Source: Parvibaculum indicum (GTDB taxonomy: Bacteria; Pseudomonadota; Alphaproteobacteria; Parvibaculales; Parvibaculaceae). Taken from it: a stretch of 64,000 bases of DNA. Of this stretch, positions 52,559 to 61,642 are shown piece by piece. The notes under the pieces were generated by a model that was not told where the DNA came from, ran no database searches, and was given only the letters and a program-made list of their open reading frames with translations. The stretch's first letter is position 1, and every line of letters begins with the position of its first letter. The stretch spans positions 144,344 through 208,343 of the forward strand of contig NZ_JAASQO010000009.1 in the NCBI RefSeq assembly GCF_011762095.1, in the 5' to 3' direction. Made by a program: the position numbers and the translations under genes.

Positions 52559-53110
52559 TTGGCTCCGATTCTTTTCCTGATTTTCATCATCATGCCGCTG
52601 GCCGAGATCGCCGTCCTCGTGAAGGTGGGCGGTCTGATCGGCCTGTGGCCGACGCTGGCCGTCGTCATCCTGACCGCGGTGGCCGGGACCTGGCTTTTGC
52701 GGCTGCAGGGATTTCAGACGTGGCAGCGGGCGCAAGCCGCGCTTCAGCGCGGGGAGGCACCGGTGGCAGAAGTGCTGGACGGCATGTTCCTGTTTGCCGC
52801 GGCATTGCTGATGGTGACGCCCGGTCTCATCACCGACATGACGGGATTTCTCTTCCTCATCCCGCCGGTACGCCATGGCGTCGCAAAATGGCTGGTGAAC
52901 TGGGCGATCAGGAGCGGACGGCTCCAGGTCTATCCCGGCGCCCATGACGGTATGGGCGGCGGCATGGGAGGTCGCCCGAACCGCGGCGACCGGCCCGAAA
53001 GAGGCGGGGCGCAGGGCAGCGTTGTCATCGAGGGCGAGGCAATCGAGATTTCGGAGGAGGATACCGACGGCGAGGGACCGTCCGATCCGGATTCGCCCTG
53101 GAAGAAGTGA
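52559..53110 (+). CDS. fxsA: FxsA-family inner-membrane protein
   Basis: About 183 residues. FxsA family core of four helices (about 3-130): PLAEIAVLVKVGGLIGLWPTLAVVILTAVAGTWLLRLQG, then FAAALLMVTPGLITDMTGFLFLIPPVR. A Gly/Arg-rich C-terminal tail (about 130-183) is cytoplasmic. FxsA suppresses phage exclusion by the F plasmid in E. coli; its normal role is unknown. The start is not an ATG: TTG at 52559 fits the usual FxsA N-terminus, with little ribosome-site support. Divergent from the Tim44-like gene, next to secB. Confidence 0.88.
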   Translation: MAPILFLIFIIMPLAEIAVLVKVGGLIGLWPTLAVVILTAVAGTWLLRLQGFQTWQRAQAALQRGEAPVAEVLDGMFLFAAALLMVTPGLITDMTGFLFLIPPVRHGVAKWLVNWAIRSGRLQVYPGAHDGMGGGMGGRPNRGDRPERGGAQGSVVIEGEAIEISEEDTDGEGPSDPDSPWKK

Positions 53111-53262
53111 TCCGGCCTCCCGGCCTGTCACATCCCCTCATGCGTTCTCCCGACCGCCTTCCGGGCGTCCTTGCCGGTCAACCCCATACGTGCTAGCCAG
53201 CAGCAAACCGGGGACAATCGATCCGCCGGCGCCAGCCTGTATTTTTAGGGGATTTACGAGAG

Positions 53263-53763
53263 ATGGCCGACGACACCCAGACCGGACAGACTTCCGCAGA
53301 CGCCGCGGCTCAGGCCGGTCCGCAACTTCGCGTCATGACGCAGTATGTGAAGGATATGTCGTTCGAGAATCCGAACGCGCCGAGCCTTCTCGGGCAGCTC
53401 CAGGGTCAGCCCAATATCGACGTTCGCGTCGATGTCGGCGTGCAGCGCATGGCAGATGCCGATTACGAGGTCGCTCTGAAAATCGGCGTCGATGCCAAGG
53501 TCGAAGGCAAGGCGCTCTTCCTCGTCGAGCTGGACTATGCCGGTCTCTTCCGTCTGGAGAACATTCCCGAAGACCAGCTCGAACCGGTGCTCGTCATCGA
53601 ATGCCCGCGCCAGATCTTTCCCTTTGCGCGCCGCATGATCGCCGACGTCACCCGCGATGGCGGCTATCCCCCGCTGCTGCTCGACCCGATCGATTTCGTG
53701 AGCCTCTATCAGCAGCGCCGCGAACAGATGCAGGCCGAAGTCGCCGGCGCCAAGCCGAACTGA
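53263..53763 (+). CDS. secB: SecB protein-export chaperone
   Basis: 166-residue tetrameric chaperone keeping precursor proteins unfolded for SecA. Family segments: QYVKDMSFENPNAPSLL, VDVGVQRMADADYEVALKIGVDAKVEGKALFLVELDYAGLFRLENIPEDQL and CPRQIFPFARRMIADVTRDGGYPPLLLDPIDFVSLYQQR. The start at 53263 follows a GAGAG run. Adjacent fxsA and divergence from dnaQ are normal in this group. Confidence 0.98.
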   Translation: MADDTQTGQTSADAAAQAGPQLRVMTQYVKDMSFENPNAPSLLGQLQGQPNIDVRVDVGVQRMADADYEVALKIGVDAKVEGKALFLVELDYAGLFRLENIPEDQLEPVLVIECPRQIFPFARRMIADVTRDGGYPPLLLDPIDFVSLYQQRREQMQAEVAGAKPN

Positions 53764-53772
53764 GGCCGACGT

Positions 53773-54465
53773 CTAGCCCTTTACCGATTGCCAGAGCGCA
53801 TCCTCGCCCAGCGTGGCGATGAAGGCGTCATGAGCCTCCGCCTCTTCCGGCGTCAGCCGGGAGGGCAGGGCCTCGGGCCGTTGGCGGCGTTCGACCTGTT
53901 CCACCGTGCCCGCGCTATCGAGATCGAGCGCGGCGTCGAGTACGAGGCCGGGCTGCCTTCCGCCGCGCATCTCCAGATAGACTTCGGCCAGCAATTCACT
54001 GTCGAGCAGCGCGCCGTGAAAGGTGCGGCCGGAATTGTCGATGCTGAAGCGCCGGCAAAGCGCATCGAGATTGTTCTGCGCGCCGGGAAATTTGCGCCTG
54101 GCGATTTGAAGCGTGTCCACCGCGCGGGAGGCGGGAATTTCGGGACGCCCGAGCAGTTTCAGCTCCCAGTTGATGAAACCCATATCGAAGGTGGCATTGT
54201 GGATGACCAGCGGGTCGTCCGCGACAAAGGCCAGGAAATCGTCTGCGATATCGGCGAAAACCGGCTTGTCGGAAAGGAACTCCGAGGATAGTCCGTGTAC
54301 GTTGAATGCCTCCTGCGGCATGTCGCGCTCGGGATTGATATAGACGTGGAAATTGTTTCCAGTCGCGACGTGGTTCAGCAACTCCAGGCAGCCAATTTCA
54401 ACCAGCCTGTCGCCATCAGCCCAGGACAGGCCCGTCGTTTCCGTATCGAGCACGATTTCGCGCAT
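53773..54465 (-). CDS. dnaQ: DNA polymerase III epsilon subunit
   Basis: 230 residues, 3'-5' proofreading exonuclease of the replicative polymerase. Exo I motif VLDTETTG (Asp7, Glu9), Exo II VIHNATFDMGFINWEL, and Exo III with HGALLDSELLAEVYLEM (His and Asp). The C-terminal tail after about 185 is Arg/Glu-rich and, in the family, contacts the alpha subunit. Fourth gene from the probable origin on the minus strand, 85 bp after a VOC gene. Confidence 0.97.
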   Translation of the reverse strand: MREIVLDTETTGLSWADGDRLVEIGCLELLNHVATGNNFHVYINPERDMPQEAFNVHGLSSEFLSDKPVFADIADDFLAFVADDPLVIHNATFDMGFINWELKLLGRPEIPASRAVDTLQIARRKFPGAQNNLDALCRRFSIDNSGRTFHGALLDSELLAEVYLEMRGGRQPGLVLDAALDLDSAGTVEQVERRQRPEALPSRLTPEEAEAHDAFIATLGEDALWQSVKG

Positions 54466-54550
54466 AGGTTTCGCCCCGTTTCCCGCCGCGCGCGCGTCCC
54501 TTCGCGCGGGGCAGAGTGCAAATCAGTTCGGTTGAAAGAGTCTAGCGCGT

Positions 54551-54982
54551 TCAGTCGTCTTCCGAAATGTGGAAGGAACCGTCATCACCGATCACGGCAT
54601 AGGGATTGAACGCAACCTCCCAGACATGGCCATCAGGATCGGCGAAATAGCCGGTATAGCCGCCCCAGCTTGCTTCCTGCGCGGCGCGCAGAATACGACC
54701 GCCCATCGTTTCCGCCTTGGCGAGCAGGCGGTCGACATCCTCACGCGAGCGGACATTATGCGCCAGCGCGATGCCGCTGAAACCTTCGCCGTAAGGAGCG
54801 ACGCCCGCATCGGCGGCAAGATCGCTGCGCGGGAAAAGAGCCAGCGCGATGCCGTTCAGCTGGAAAAAGACGACCTGTTCGGTGCTGGCCTTTGCGGGTG
54901 TCAGGCCGAGCGAGACATAAAAATCCTTCGCGCGCGAAAGATCCGCGACACCGAGTGTGACGAGGCTCAGTCTCTGTTCCAT
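54551..54982 (-). CDS. VOC-fold (glyoxalase-like) protein
   Basis: 143 residues. Typical glyoxalase/bleomycin fold: LSLVTLGVADLSRAKDFYVSLGLTPAKAS, VFFQLNGIALALFPR, SGIALAHNVRSREDVDRLLAKAETMGGRIL and GYTGYFADPDGHVWEVAFNP. The His/Glu ligand set is partial (DPDGHVWEVAFNP is present). Function unknown. It sits between coaE (28 bp upstream) and dnaQ, which are usually adjacent in related genomes, so it may be a local insertion. Confidence 0.83.
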   Translation of the reverse strand: MEQRLSLVTLGVADLSRAKDFYVSLGLTPAKASTEQVVFFQLNGIALALFPRSDLAADAGVAPYGEGFSGIALAHNVRSREDVDRLLAKAETMGGRILRAAQEASWGGYTGYFADPDGHVWEVAFNPYAVIGDDGSFHISEDD

Positions 54983-55010
54983 TCGTCGTCTCCCCCTGTC
55001 CGGCTCGGGA

Positions 55011-55637
55011 TCAGGCCTGAGGCAATCTCTCCCGAAGCACCTTGCCTTCGCGGCCTTTCAATGCCGCGACGATCTCTTTTACCTGCGCGGCGGCGTGGTC
55101 GAGACCCTTGTCGCTTTCCACGATGAAATCCGCGCGTTTGCGTTTTTCCTCATCGGCCATCTGCTTGGCGTGGATCGCGGCGAATTTCGCTTCGTCCATA
55201 TCGGGCCGCGCCAATACGCGTTCCTTCTGGAGATCGTAGGGAGCGGAGACCACCACCACAACATCGACACGGGATTCACCGCCAGTTTCGTAGAGGAGCG
55301 GAATATCCAGTACGACCATTTCATGGCCCTCGTCCATGGACCGCTTCAGGAAATCGAGCTGGGCTTCACCGACCAGCGGATGGACGATGGCTTCGAGTTT
55401 CTTCATTTCGTCGGGCAGACCGACCACGCAGCGCGACAGGGCCTTGCGGTCCACCGCGCCATCGACGATCGCCTCGGGAAAGACTTCGCCGATGGGATCG
55501 ACCGCCTTGCCGCCCTTGCCGTAAAGCTCATGCACGGCTGCGTCCGCGTCATAAACGGGCACGCCCAGATCGCGAAACATGCGCGCGGTTTCGGACTTGC
55601 CCATGCCGATGGACCCGGTGAGACCGATCAGCAGCAT
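55011..55637 (-). CDS. coaE: Dephospho-CoA kinase
   Basis: 208 residues, last step of CoA synthesis. P-loop GSIGMGKS at 8-15 in [18 protein letters not shown], then [36 protein letters not shown] and [36 protein letters not shown]. Start ATG 55637 has GGGAG seven bases upstream; the open frame extending to 55985 is aroE antisense material. Between aroE (29 bp) and the VOC gene. Confidence 0.97.
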   Translation of the reverse strand: MLLIGLTGSIGMGKSETARMFRDLGVPVYDADAAVHELYGKGGKAVDPIGEVFPEAIVDGAVDRKALSRCVVGLPDEMKKLEAIVHPLVGEAQLDFLKRSMDEGHEMVVLDIPLLYETGGESRVDVVVVVSAPYDLQKERVLARPDMDEAKFAAIHAKQMADEEKRKRADFIVESDKGLDHAAAQVKEIVAALKGREGKVLRERLPQA

Positions 55638-55666
55638 TGCGTTCTCCCTTCCAGGCTTGCGCCTTC

Positions 55667-56506
55667 CTATTCCCGGGCACCCATATCGCCCAGAACATGC
55701 GCCCGCAATTCGTCGGTGACCTCCGGCCGCGTACCAAACCAGGCCTCGAAGCCGGGCACCGCCTGATGCAACAACATGCCGAGGCCATCCACGACGGTGA
55801 AGCCCGCCGCTTTCGCATCGCGCAGGAGCCCGGTTTCGAGCGGCGTGTAGACGATGTCGGTAACCACGGCCTGCTTGGCGAGCGGCGACAGGTCGAGCGA
55901 CAGGTCGTTTTCGCTCTTCATGCCCCGCGTGGTCGTGTTGACGAGAAGGCCTGCCCCGTCTAGCGCGCGGGGCAGCTCGTCCCATTCATATATATGTGCG
56001 TCGGCCAGGCCGATCTCGGTGACAAGCGCCTCGGCGCGCGCCCGGGTACGATTGACGATGCGTAGTTCCGGCGCGCCTTCTTCTTCCAGCGAAACCGCAA
56101 TCGCGCGGGCCGCGCCGCCGGCGCCGATCATCACGACAGGCGCGGCGGCGGCGTTCCAGCCGGGCGCGCCCGATTTCAGATTGGCGATAAAGCCATAGCC
56201 ATCCGTATTGCGGCCTTCGAGACCCTCATCCGTCGTCACGATGGTGTTCACCGCACGCAGGCGCTTTGCAAGCGCATCGTGCCGTGTGAGCAGGGCGAAA
56301 GCCGCTTCCTTATGCGGCACGGTTACATTCGCACCGACATAGCCGAGTTCGTTCAGCCGGGCGATCGTGTCCGCCAGCTTGTCCGGCTCCACGGCCAGAC
56401 GCTCATAGAGAGCATCCGCCACACCGTATTTTTCGATCCAGAAATTGTGAATAAGCGGCGAGCGGGAATGAGCGACGGGCCAGCCGATGACACATGCCTT
56501 GCGCAT
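55667..56506 (-). CDS. aroE: Shikimate dehydrogenase
   Basis: 279 residues. NADPH-dependent reduction of 3-dehydroshikimate in aromatic amino-acid synthesis. Substrate-binding [10 protein letters not shown], the catalytic Lys66 in [11 protein letters not shown], Asp102 in NTDGYGF, nucleotide loop GAGGAARA (128-135), and C-terminal [19 protein letters not shown]. Eleven bases after maf on the same strand, part of the operon PPDK-regulator, maf, aroE, coaE. Confidence 0.97.
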   Translation of the reverse strand: MRKACVIGWPVAHSRSPLIHNFWIEKYGVADALYERLAVEPDKLADTIARLNELGYVGANVTVPHKEAAFALLTRHDALAKRLRAVNTIVTTDEGLEGRNTDGYGFIANLKSGAPGWNAAAAPVVMIGAGGAARAIAVSLEEEGAPELRIVNRTRARAEALVTEIGLADAHIYEWDELPRALDGAGLLVNTTTRGMKSENDLSLDLSPLAKQAVVTDIVYTPLETGLLRDAKAAGFTVVDGLGMLLHQAVPGFEAWFGTRPEVTDELRAHVLGDMGARE

Positions 56507-56517
56507 TGCGGGACTCC

Positions 56518-57135
56518 TCAGGCGGGAACCGCGGCGAGGCGGCGCAGTTCGGCGAGCAGCGCCAGAAGCGGCAGGCCGAGAATGGTGAAATAATCGCCCT
56601 CGATCCGCTCGAAAAGCTGAACGCCGGGACCTTCTATCTGGTAGCAGCCAACGCTTTTCAACACTTCATCGCCCAGCCGGGCGAGATATTCCTCCAGAAA
56701 GGCGTCGGTGAAACCTCTCATGGTGAGCGTCGCGCGATCCGAATGACCCCAGATGATCGCATCGCCCTGCGCAATGGCGATACCGCCATGCAGGATATGC
56801 GGCTTGCCGCGGAAGAATTTCAGATTGGTCCGGGCTTCATCGAGGCTTTTGGGCTTGTCGAAGCGGCGGCCCTCGCAGCTCAGGATCTGGTCGGCGCCGA
56901 TGACCAGTGCATCGGGACGTTTCGCGGCGACGGCGAGCGCCTTCGCTTCGGCCAGCTTCAGCGCCAGTTTGTCGGTCGCGAATTCTGTATCTCCAAGTTG
57001 TTCGCTTTTCGAGAATTCGTCTTTGATCTCATCCTCATCCACCTCGGAGGTGACGACCTCGAACTCGACGCCCGCCTGGGACAACAGCATGGCACGAACA
57101 GCACTACCGGATCCGAGGATAAGAGAACGGGTCAT
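56518..57135 (-). CDS. maf: Maf-family nucleotide pyrophosphatase
   Basis: 205 residues. N-terminal motif [14 protein letters not shown], with [36 protein letters not shown], and C-terminal [28 protein letters not shown]. Maf proteins hydrolyse dTTP, UTP and modified nucleotides to monophosphates, house-cleaning enzymes linked to cell division. Its start overlaps the PPDK-regulator stop by four bases (ATGA at 57132-57135). Confidence 0.95.
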   Translation of the reverse strand: MTRSLILGSGSAVRAMLLSQAGVEFEVVTSEVDEDEIKDEFSKSEQLGDTEFATDKLALKLAEAKALAVAAKRPDALVIGADQILSCEGRRFDKPKSLDEARTNLKFFRGKPHILHGGIAIAQGDAIIWGHSDRATLTMRGFTDAFLEEYLARLGDEVLKSVGCYQIEGPGVQLFERIEGDYFTILGLPLLALLAELRRLAAVPA

Positions 57136-57959
57136 TGCGCAGCTCTCTGTCTGTCGGAATAGAGATTTAGAACGGCGGCGGCGGTCTCCTCGATGGAACG
57201 GCGCGTCACATCGATCACCGGCCAGCCATTGCGCGCATAGAGACGGCGGGCATAAGCCACTTCGTCCGATACGGCTTCCGGCGAAACATAGTCGGTATCC
57301 GTTTTCTCATGCAGCGAAAGGAGACGGTTCTTGCGAATCTGTATGAGCCGGTCCGGGCTCGTTGTCAGGCCTACGATCAACGGATGAGATGCGGTTTCCA
57401 GATCGGGCGGCAAGGGCGCACCGGGAACGATCGGAATATTGGCCGCCTTGATTCCACGATTGGCAAGATAGATGCAGGTCGGTGTCTTCGACGTGCGGCT
57501 GACCCCCAGCAGGATGATATCGGCATCGTCGAGATCGCCGGCCGACTGACCGTCATCATGCGACATGGTGTAGTTCAGCGCGTCGATCCGCCCGAAATAT
57601 TCGGCATCCATCGCGTGCTGGGAGCCGGGCTTGTGGGAAATCTCCTTGCCGAGATAGCTGCCCAGCGCCTGCATGGCGGGATCGAGCACGGAGATACAGG
57701 GAACCTGCATTTCATAACAGCGCGCTTCCAGGCGTTTTCTCAGCTCGTCATTCACCATGGTGAACATCACGATACCGGGCGATGTTTCGATCTCGCTCAA
57801 TACGCGCTCGAGCTGCTTGGGCCCACGGACCAGCGCATAGACATGCTCCACCGGCCGCGCATCCTCATACTGGGCACAGGCGGCGCGCGCCACGGCATTC
57901 AGCGTTTCGCCGGTCGCGTCCGATACGAGATGAAGATGGAAGATACGCTTGGAATTCAT
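57132..57959 (-). CDS. PPDK regulatory protein (DUF299 kinase-pyrophosphorylase)
   Basis: 275 residues. Bifunctional ADP-dependent kinase/phosphate-dependent pyrophosphorylase controlling pyruvate phosphate dikinase. [21 protein letters not shown] at the N-terminus, P-loop-like GVSRTSKT (152-159) and [17 protein letters not shown]. This is the gene called RP001 in Rickettsia and flanks the replication origin in Caulobacter and Rickettsia. ATG 57959 is the true N-terminus; the frame extending to 58199 runs into the origin region. Confidence 0.96.
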   Translation of the reverse strand: MNSKRIFHLHLVSDATGETLNAVARAACAQYEDARPVEHVYALVRGPKQLERVLSEIETSPGIVMFTMVNDELRKRLEARCYEMQVPCISVLDPAMQALGSYLGKEISHKPGSQHAMDAEYFGRIDALNYTMSHDDGQSAGDLDDADIILLGVSRTSKTPTCIYLANRGIKAANIPIVPGAPLPPDLETASHPLIVGLTTSPDRLIQIRKNRLLSLHEKTDTDYVSPEAVSDEVAYARRLYARNGWPVIDVTRRSIEETAAAVLNLYSDRQRAAQ

Positions 57960-58494
57960 GAGCCTTTCCCGACAGGTGCGACAAACTATCGGTCCGGTTG
58001 CCGGCTTGCCAAGGTTTTTCGCTTGCCGCGCGAGCCCGGAAGGACCGGACACAACCGTGCATATATTGCGCCCGACCCTGTGGAAAACTGTGGAGAACGG
58101 GTGTAACCCGGCTTTCCGGGAACGGTATGACTTAGCCATACCCGCTTTGCTTTTTCGCTCCCCGGATTCATGAGTCCATGGAAAAACCCGCCGATACACT
58201 TCGGGGAATCGGGGAAAACCCGATTGTGCCGGTATGACCCACTAGTTATCCCCAGGCTTCACAGCCTGTGTGGAAAAGCAGCCCACATGCCAAGCCGCCG
58301 GGACAACAATGCTTTCCCTGTCTTGTCCTCTTCTGCGCACAGTCATCTTGAGATAGGAAGGGGTCGGGAAGGTTGCCGTCATGCGACATCCTTACCTGTG
58401 GATGAAAACGGGTGGCGTTTTGATCCCCGTCATCCACAGCCATCCACTATCCCCTACTATTTCAAGAATCTTTATTAGTAAGGAGAAAGAGCCT
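57960..58494. other. Probable chromosomal replication origin
   Basis: The 535-bp non-coding gap between the RP001-type gene and hemE is the location of the chromosomal origin in Caulobacter and Rickettsia. It contains DnaA-box-like 9-mers at 58079-58087 and 58269-58277 (TTTTCCACA on the minus strand), 58089-58097 (TTCTCCACA, minus), 58246-58254 (TTATCCCCA), 58397-58405 (TCATCCACA, minus) and 58430-58438 (TCATCCACA). An AT-rich stretch (about 58455-58485) next to the hemE start may be the unwinding element. Genes on either side point away from it. No TTAA-N7-TTAA CtrA sites are seen. Confidence 0.8.
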
Positions 58495-59547
58495 GTGAAA
58501 AACGGGACGGCAGCACCGAAGAAACGGCTTCTCAAGGCACTGGCAGGAGAGAAACCGGACAGGCCTCCTGTCTGGTTCATGCGGCAGGCCGGGCGATATC
58601 TGCCGGAGTACAAGCAGGTTCGCGGTGTCGCCGGGAGTTTCCTCAATCTTTGCTACAATCCCGAACTTGCCGAGGAAGTAACGCTTCAGCCCATCCGGCG
58701 GTTTGGCTTCGATGCGGCCATTCTGTTTTCAGACATTCTGGTTGTGCCGGATGCACTGGGTCAGGAAGTTGCTTTCAGGGAAGGCGAAGGACCGGTGCTT
58801 GAGCCCATTACGGAGCTCGGTCAGCTCGGCGATCTCGATCCTGGTGCGGTGAAGGAGCGTCTCGCGCCGGTTTACGAGACGGTGTCGCGGCTTTCCTCGA
58901 GCCTGCCGCGGGATGTGACCTTGATCGGTTTCGCCGGCGCGCCATGGACCGTGGCGACCTATATGGTCGGCGGGCGCGGCTCGCCGGATCAGGGTGCAGC
59001 CAAGGCGTGGGCCTATCGAGCGCCGGATGAATTCCAGCAATTGATCGATCTTCTGGTCGAGGCAACTGTCGTGCATCTTTCCGCACAGGTGGAGCAGGGC
59101 GCGGAGGCCATCCAGATCTTCGATACCTGGGCAGGCTCGCTGCCGGATCTTTCGTTCCGGCGTTTCGCGCTGGAGCCGATGAAAGCCATAACGGCGAAGC
59201 TGAAGGCAAGATATCCCGATCTTCCAGTGATCGCATTTCCGCGCGGTGCCGGGCCGATGGCCGAAACCTATTTCCGGGAGACGGGTGTCGATGCACTGAG
59301 CCTCGATACCGGCATGCAGCTTCACTGGGCCCGCGAGCGGCTTCAGTCTCTCGGCTGCGTCCAGGGCAATCTCGATCCGCTACTCCTGGTCGCAGGGGGA
59401 GAGGAAATGAGGCGGCAGGCAACCTATATCCTCGAAGAGCTCGGGGACGGTCCGTTCGTTTTCAATCTGGGTCATGGCATCGTGCCGCAAACCCCGCCGG
59501 ACCATGTCGCCGAGCTTGTGGAGCTTGTGAAGAACTGGAAGGCCTGA
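58495..59547 (+). CDS. hemE: Uroporphyrinogen decarboxylase
   Basis: 350 residues. Decarboxylates uroporphyrinogen III to coproporphyrinogen III in the haem pathway. Signature RPPVWFMRQAGRYLPEY (substrate-binding Arg residues around 30-37), then AILFSDILVVPDALG with the conserved Asp, FAGAPWTVATYMVGGRGS and GPFVFNLGHGIVPQTPPDHV. Start is GTG 58495 with AAGGAG nine bases upstream; the open frame from 58381 covers DnaA-box DNA. First gene on the right of the origin and coupled to hemH with a three-base gap. Confidence 0.97.
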   Translation: MKNGTAAPKKRLLKALAGEKPDRPPVWFMRQAGRYLPEYKQVRGVAGSFLNLCYNPELAEEVTLQPIRRFGFDAAILFSDILVVPDALGQEVAFREGEGPVLEPITELGQLGDLDPGAVKERLAPVYETVSRLSSSLPRDVTLIGFAGAPWTVATYMVGGRGSPDQGAAKAWAYRAPDEFQQLIDLLVEATVVHLSAQVEQGAEAIQIFDTWAGSLPDLSFRRFALEPMKAITAKLKARYPDLPVIAFPRGAGPMAETYFRETGVDALSLDTGMQLHWARERLQSLGCVQGNLDPLLLVAGGEEMRRQATYILEELGDGPFVFNLGHGIVPQTPPDHVAELVELVKNWKA

Positions 59548-59550
59548 GGC

Positions 59551-60597
59551 ATGTCTGAAAACGCACGGCGCAAGGTGGCGATCGTTCTGTTCAATCTGGG
59601 CGGGCCGGACAGTCCGGACGCAGTGCAGCCTTTCCTGTTCAACCTGTTCAACGATCCCGCGATCATTCGTCTGCCGAACCCTTTTCGCTGGCTGATCGCG
59701 AAGCTCATTTCTTCGCGCCGCGCGCCGGTCGCGCGCGAGATCTACGCCAATCTGGGCGGTCGGTCGCCGCTGGTGCCGGAAACGGAAGCACAGGCCGCGG
59801 CCCTGGAAAAACTGCTCGGTCCGGAGATGGAAGCGAAATGCTTCATCGCCATGCGTTACTGGCATCCCTTCGCGGACGAGGCCGCGGCGGCGGTGAAGGT
59901 CTGGGGCGCGGACGAGATCGTGCTCCTGCCGCTCTATCCGCAATATTCCACGACGACGACGGAGAGCTCGCTCAAGGATTGGGACCGGGCGGCGAGGGCC
60001 GCCGGACTTGCCGTGCCGACACGCGCCGTCTGCTGTTATCCGGAAGCGGAGGGGTTCATCGCGGCCTATGCCGATCTGCTGAAGGCGAAGCTGGACACGT
60101 TCGAGGACAAATCGTCCGTACGAATCCTTTTTTCCGCGCATGGCCTGCCGAAAAAGATCGTCGATCAGGGCGATCCCTATCAGGCGCAGGTCGAGCAGAG
60201 TTGTGCGGCACTCGTGAAGGCGCTTGGCATCGAAAATCTCGACTGGCGAGCGAGCTATCAGAGCCGTGTAGGGCCGATGGAATGGATCGGGCCCGCGACC
60301 GACGATGAGATCGAAAAGGCAGGTGCCGAGGGCAAGAGCCTGATCGTCCTGCCGATTGCCTTCGTGTCCGAACATTCCGAGACGCTGGTCGAACTCGATA
60401 TCGAATATGGCGAGCTGGCTGCGAAAGCGGGTGTCCCGCGCTACGAACGGATCGCGACGGTCTCCGGTCATCCGGCTTTCATCGAAGCGCTGGCGAGGCT
60501 GGTGCGCGATGCGCGGGCGCATGAGGGGGTGTTGTGTCCCGAAGACGTTGCCGGGCATCCCTGTACCAGGGATGTGCCGCTCAAAAGCGTTGCCTGA
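59551..60597 (+). CDS. hemH: Ferrochelatase
   Basis: 348 residues. Inserts Fe2+ into protoporphyrin IX at the inner membrane, last step of haem synthesis. KVAIVLFNLGGPDSPDAVQPFLFNLFNDPAII is the standard N-terminus; LLPLYPQYSTTTT and LFSAHGLPKKIVDQGDPY with the catalytic His197, plus FVSEHSETLVELDIEY, mark the active site. No [2Fe-2S] cysteine extension is obvious. Followed by hemJ. Confidence 0.97.
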   Translation: MSENARRKVAIVLFNLGGPDSPDAVQPFLFNLFNDPAIIRLPNPFRWLIAKLISSRRAPVAREIYANLGGRSPLVPETEAQAAALEKLLGPEMEAKCFIAMRYWHPFADEAAAAVKVWGADEIVLLPLYPQYSTTTTESSLKDWDRAARAAGLAVPTRAVCCYPEAEGFIAAYADLLKAKLDTFEDKSSVRILFSAHGLPKKIVDQGDPYQAQVEQSCAALVKALGIENLDWRASYQSRVGPMEWIGPATDDEIEKAGAEGKSLIVLPIAFVSEHSETLVELDIEYGELAAKAGVPRYERIATVSGHPAFIEALARLVRDARAHEGVLCPEDVAGHPCTRDVPLKSVA

Positions 60598-60708
60598 TCG
60601 ACGCCGAGTGCTTGTTCGCCGCCGGGACCGGGGATAGGGTGCGGCCGCTGCGACCTGTACTTGCCATCCGACTTTGCCTTATCGAGCCCGCTCAAGGACG
60701 TTTCCCCC

Positions 60709-61155
60709 GTGCAGAATTTCCTTATCGATGCCTATGATTGGCTGCGCGCCCTGCATGTCGTTTCGGTGATCTTCTGGATGGCGGGCATGGCCTATCTGCC
60801 GCGGCTTTTCGTCTATCACCGGGAGAGCGAGGTCGGCTCCGACAAGTCGGAGACCTTCAAGGTGATGGAGCGCCGGCTGCTGCGCGGGATCATCAATCCG
60901 GCGATGATCGCGACTTTCGTCTTCGGCATTCTGATGCTGGTTGCGGTGCCGGACTGGCTGAGCCAGCCTTGGATGCACGCAAAGCTCTTCCTGATCCTGC
61001 TCATGTCTGCATTGCATGGCTTTTTCGCGCGCTGGCGTAAGCAGTTCGAGCGCGACGAGCGGCCCTATACGAGCCGTTTCTTCCGGATCGTCAATGAAGG
61101 TCCGCCTACCCTGGTGATCTTCATCGTGATCCTGGTGATCGTGAAGCCGTTCTAG
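60709..61155 (+). CDS. hemJ: HemJ protoporphyrinogen oxidase
   Basis: 148 residues, four-helix integral membrane protein that converts protoporphyrinogen IX to protoporphyrin IX. FLIDAYDWLRALHVVSVIFWMAGMAYLPRLFVYH (conserved His residues), RRLLRGIINPAMIATFVFGILML, MHAKLFLILLMSALHGFFARWRK and a C-terminal helix: the UPF0093/HemJ pattern. Start GTG 60709 is preferred to TTG 60661 because AAGGACG is upstream and the family N-terminus begins there. Completes a hemE-hemH-hemJ order. Confidence 0.94.
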   Translation: MQNFLIDAYDWLRALHVVSVIFWMAGMAYLPRLFVYHRESEVGSDKSETFKVMERRLLRGIINPAMIATFVFGILMLVAVPDWLSQPWMHAKLFLILLMSALHGFFARWRKQFERDERPYTSRFFRIVNEGPPTLVIFIVILVIVKPF

Positions 61156-61634
61156 GAGCGGCTATCGGTCGGGCTGATTGGCAAGAAACCGGATTGAAAC
61201 TGCGGGCATCTGCGGTTATATGTTGCGTGGATAGCCGGGAGACCGGTTTCCTTCCTTATCGTCCTTTCCGGACCTCCGGGTAGTCCGACCGGTCTGCCGG
61301 GTGGTTCCAAGAGCACGAAATCGCTGAATATCCCGCCGGATTTCACGCGATATGGTGGCAGGAAAGGCATCGACGCCCGGATCAGGGGCGATCTCCCGAC
61401 AATCGACCGATTACACACGCCCGCCCATAAAGGTTTCAGTTCCGGAAGGCCTCACTTTCCAGACCATCGCCGACAGAATGCCCCGCTTGCGAGTATCGAG
61501 CGCCCGGCGCCAAGGCAGAAAACCTCATTTCCCAGCCCGGTCGCTCCTCGAAAAGAGGCAAGGCCGTTCCAACACCATAGACGCTATGTCCGCGACCCCT
61601 GACGGGCCGGATGCGGAAAAAAGAGACGCCGAAA
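61156..61634. other. Long leader region of rho
   Basis: 479 bases between hemJ and rho. A promoter is at 61194-61222, leaving an mRNA leader of about 400 nucleotides. It contains a possible 18-codon ORF overlapping the rho start (61586-61642). No hairpin terminator is visible. Confidence 0.6.
61194..61222 (+). promoter_or_regulatory. Sigma-70 type promoter of rho
   Basis: TTGAAA, 17-base spacer, TATATG: close to consensus, about 410 bases before the rho ATG. Confidence 0.6.
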
Positions 61635-61642
61635 ATGTCTGA
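61586..61642 (+). CDS. Possible 18-codon upstream ORF overlapping rho
   Basis: ATG at 61586 runs for 18 codons, Asp/Pro/Glu-rich, and stops with TGA at 61640-61642 so that its end overlaps the rho start by eight bases in another reading frame. Such a stop-start overlap could couple rho translation to the leader ORF, and a leader peptide precedes rho in E. coli. No clear ribosome site precedes the ATG. It could also be chance. Confidence 0.3.
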   Translation: MSATPDGPDAEKRDAENV

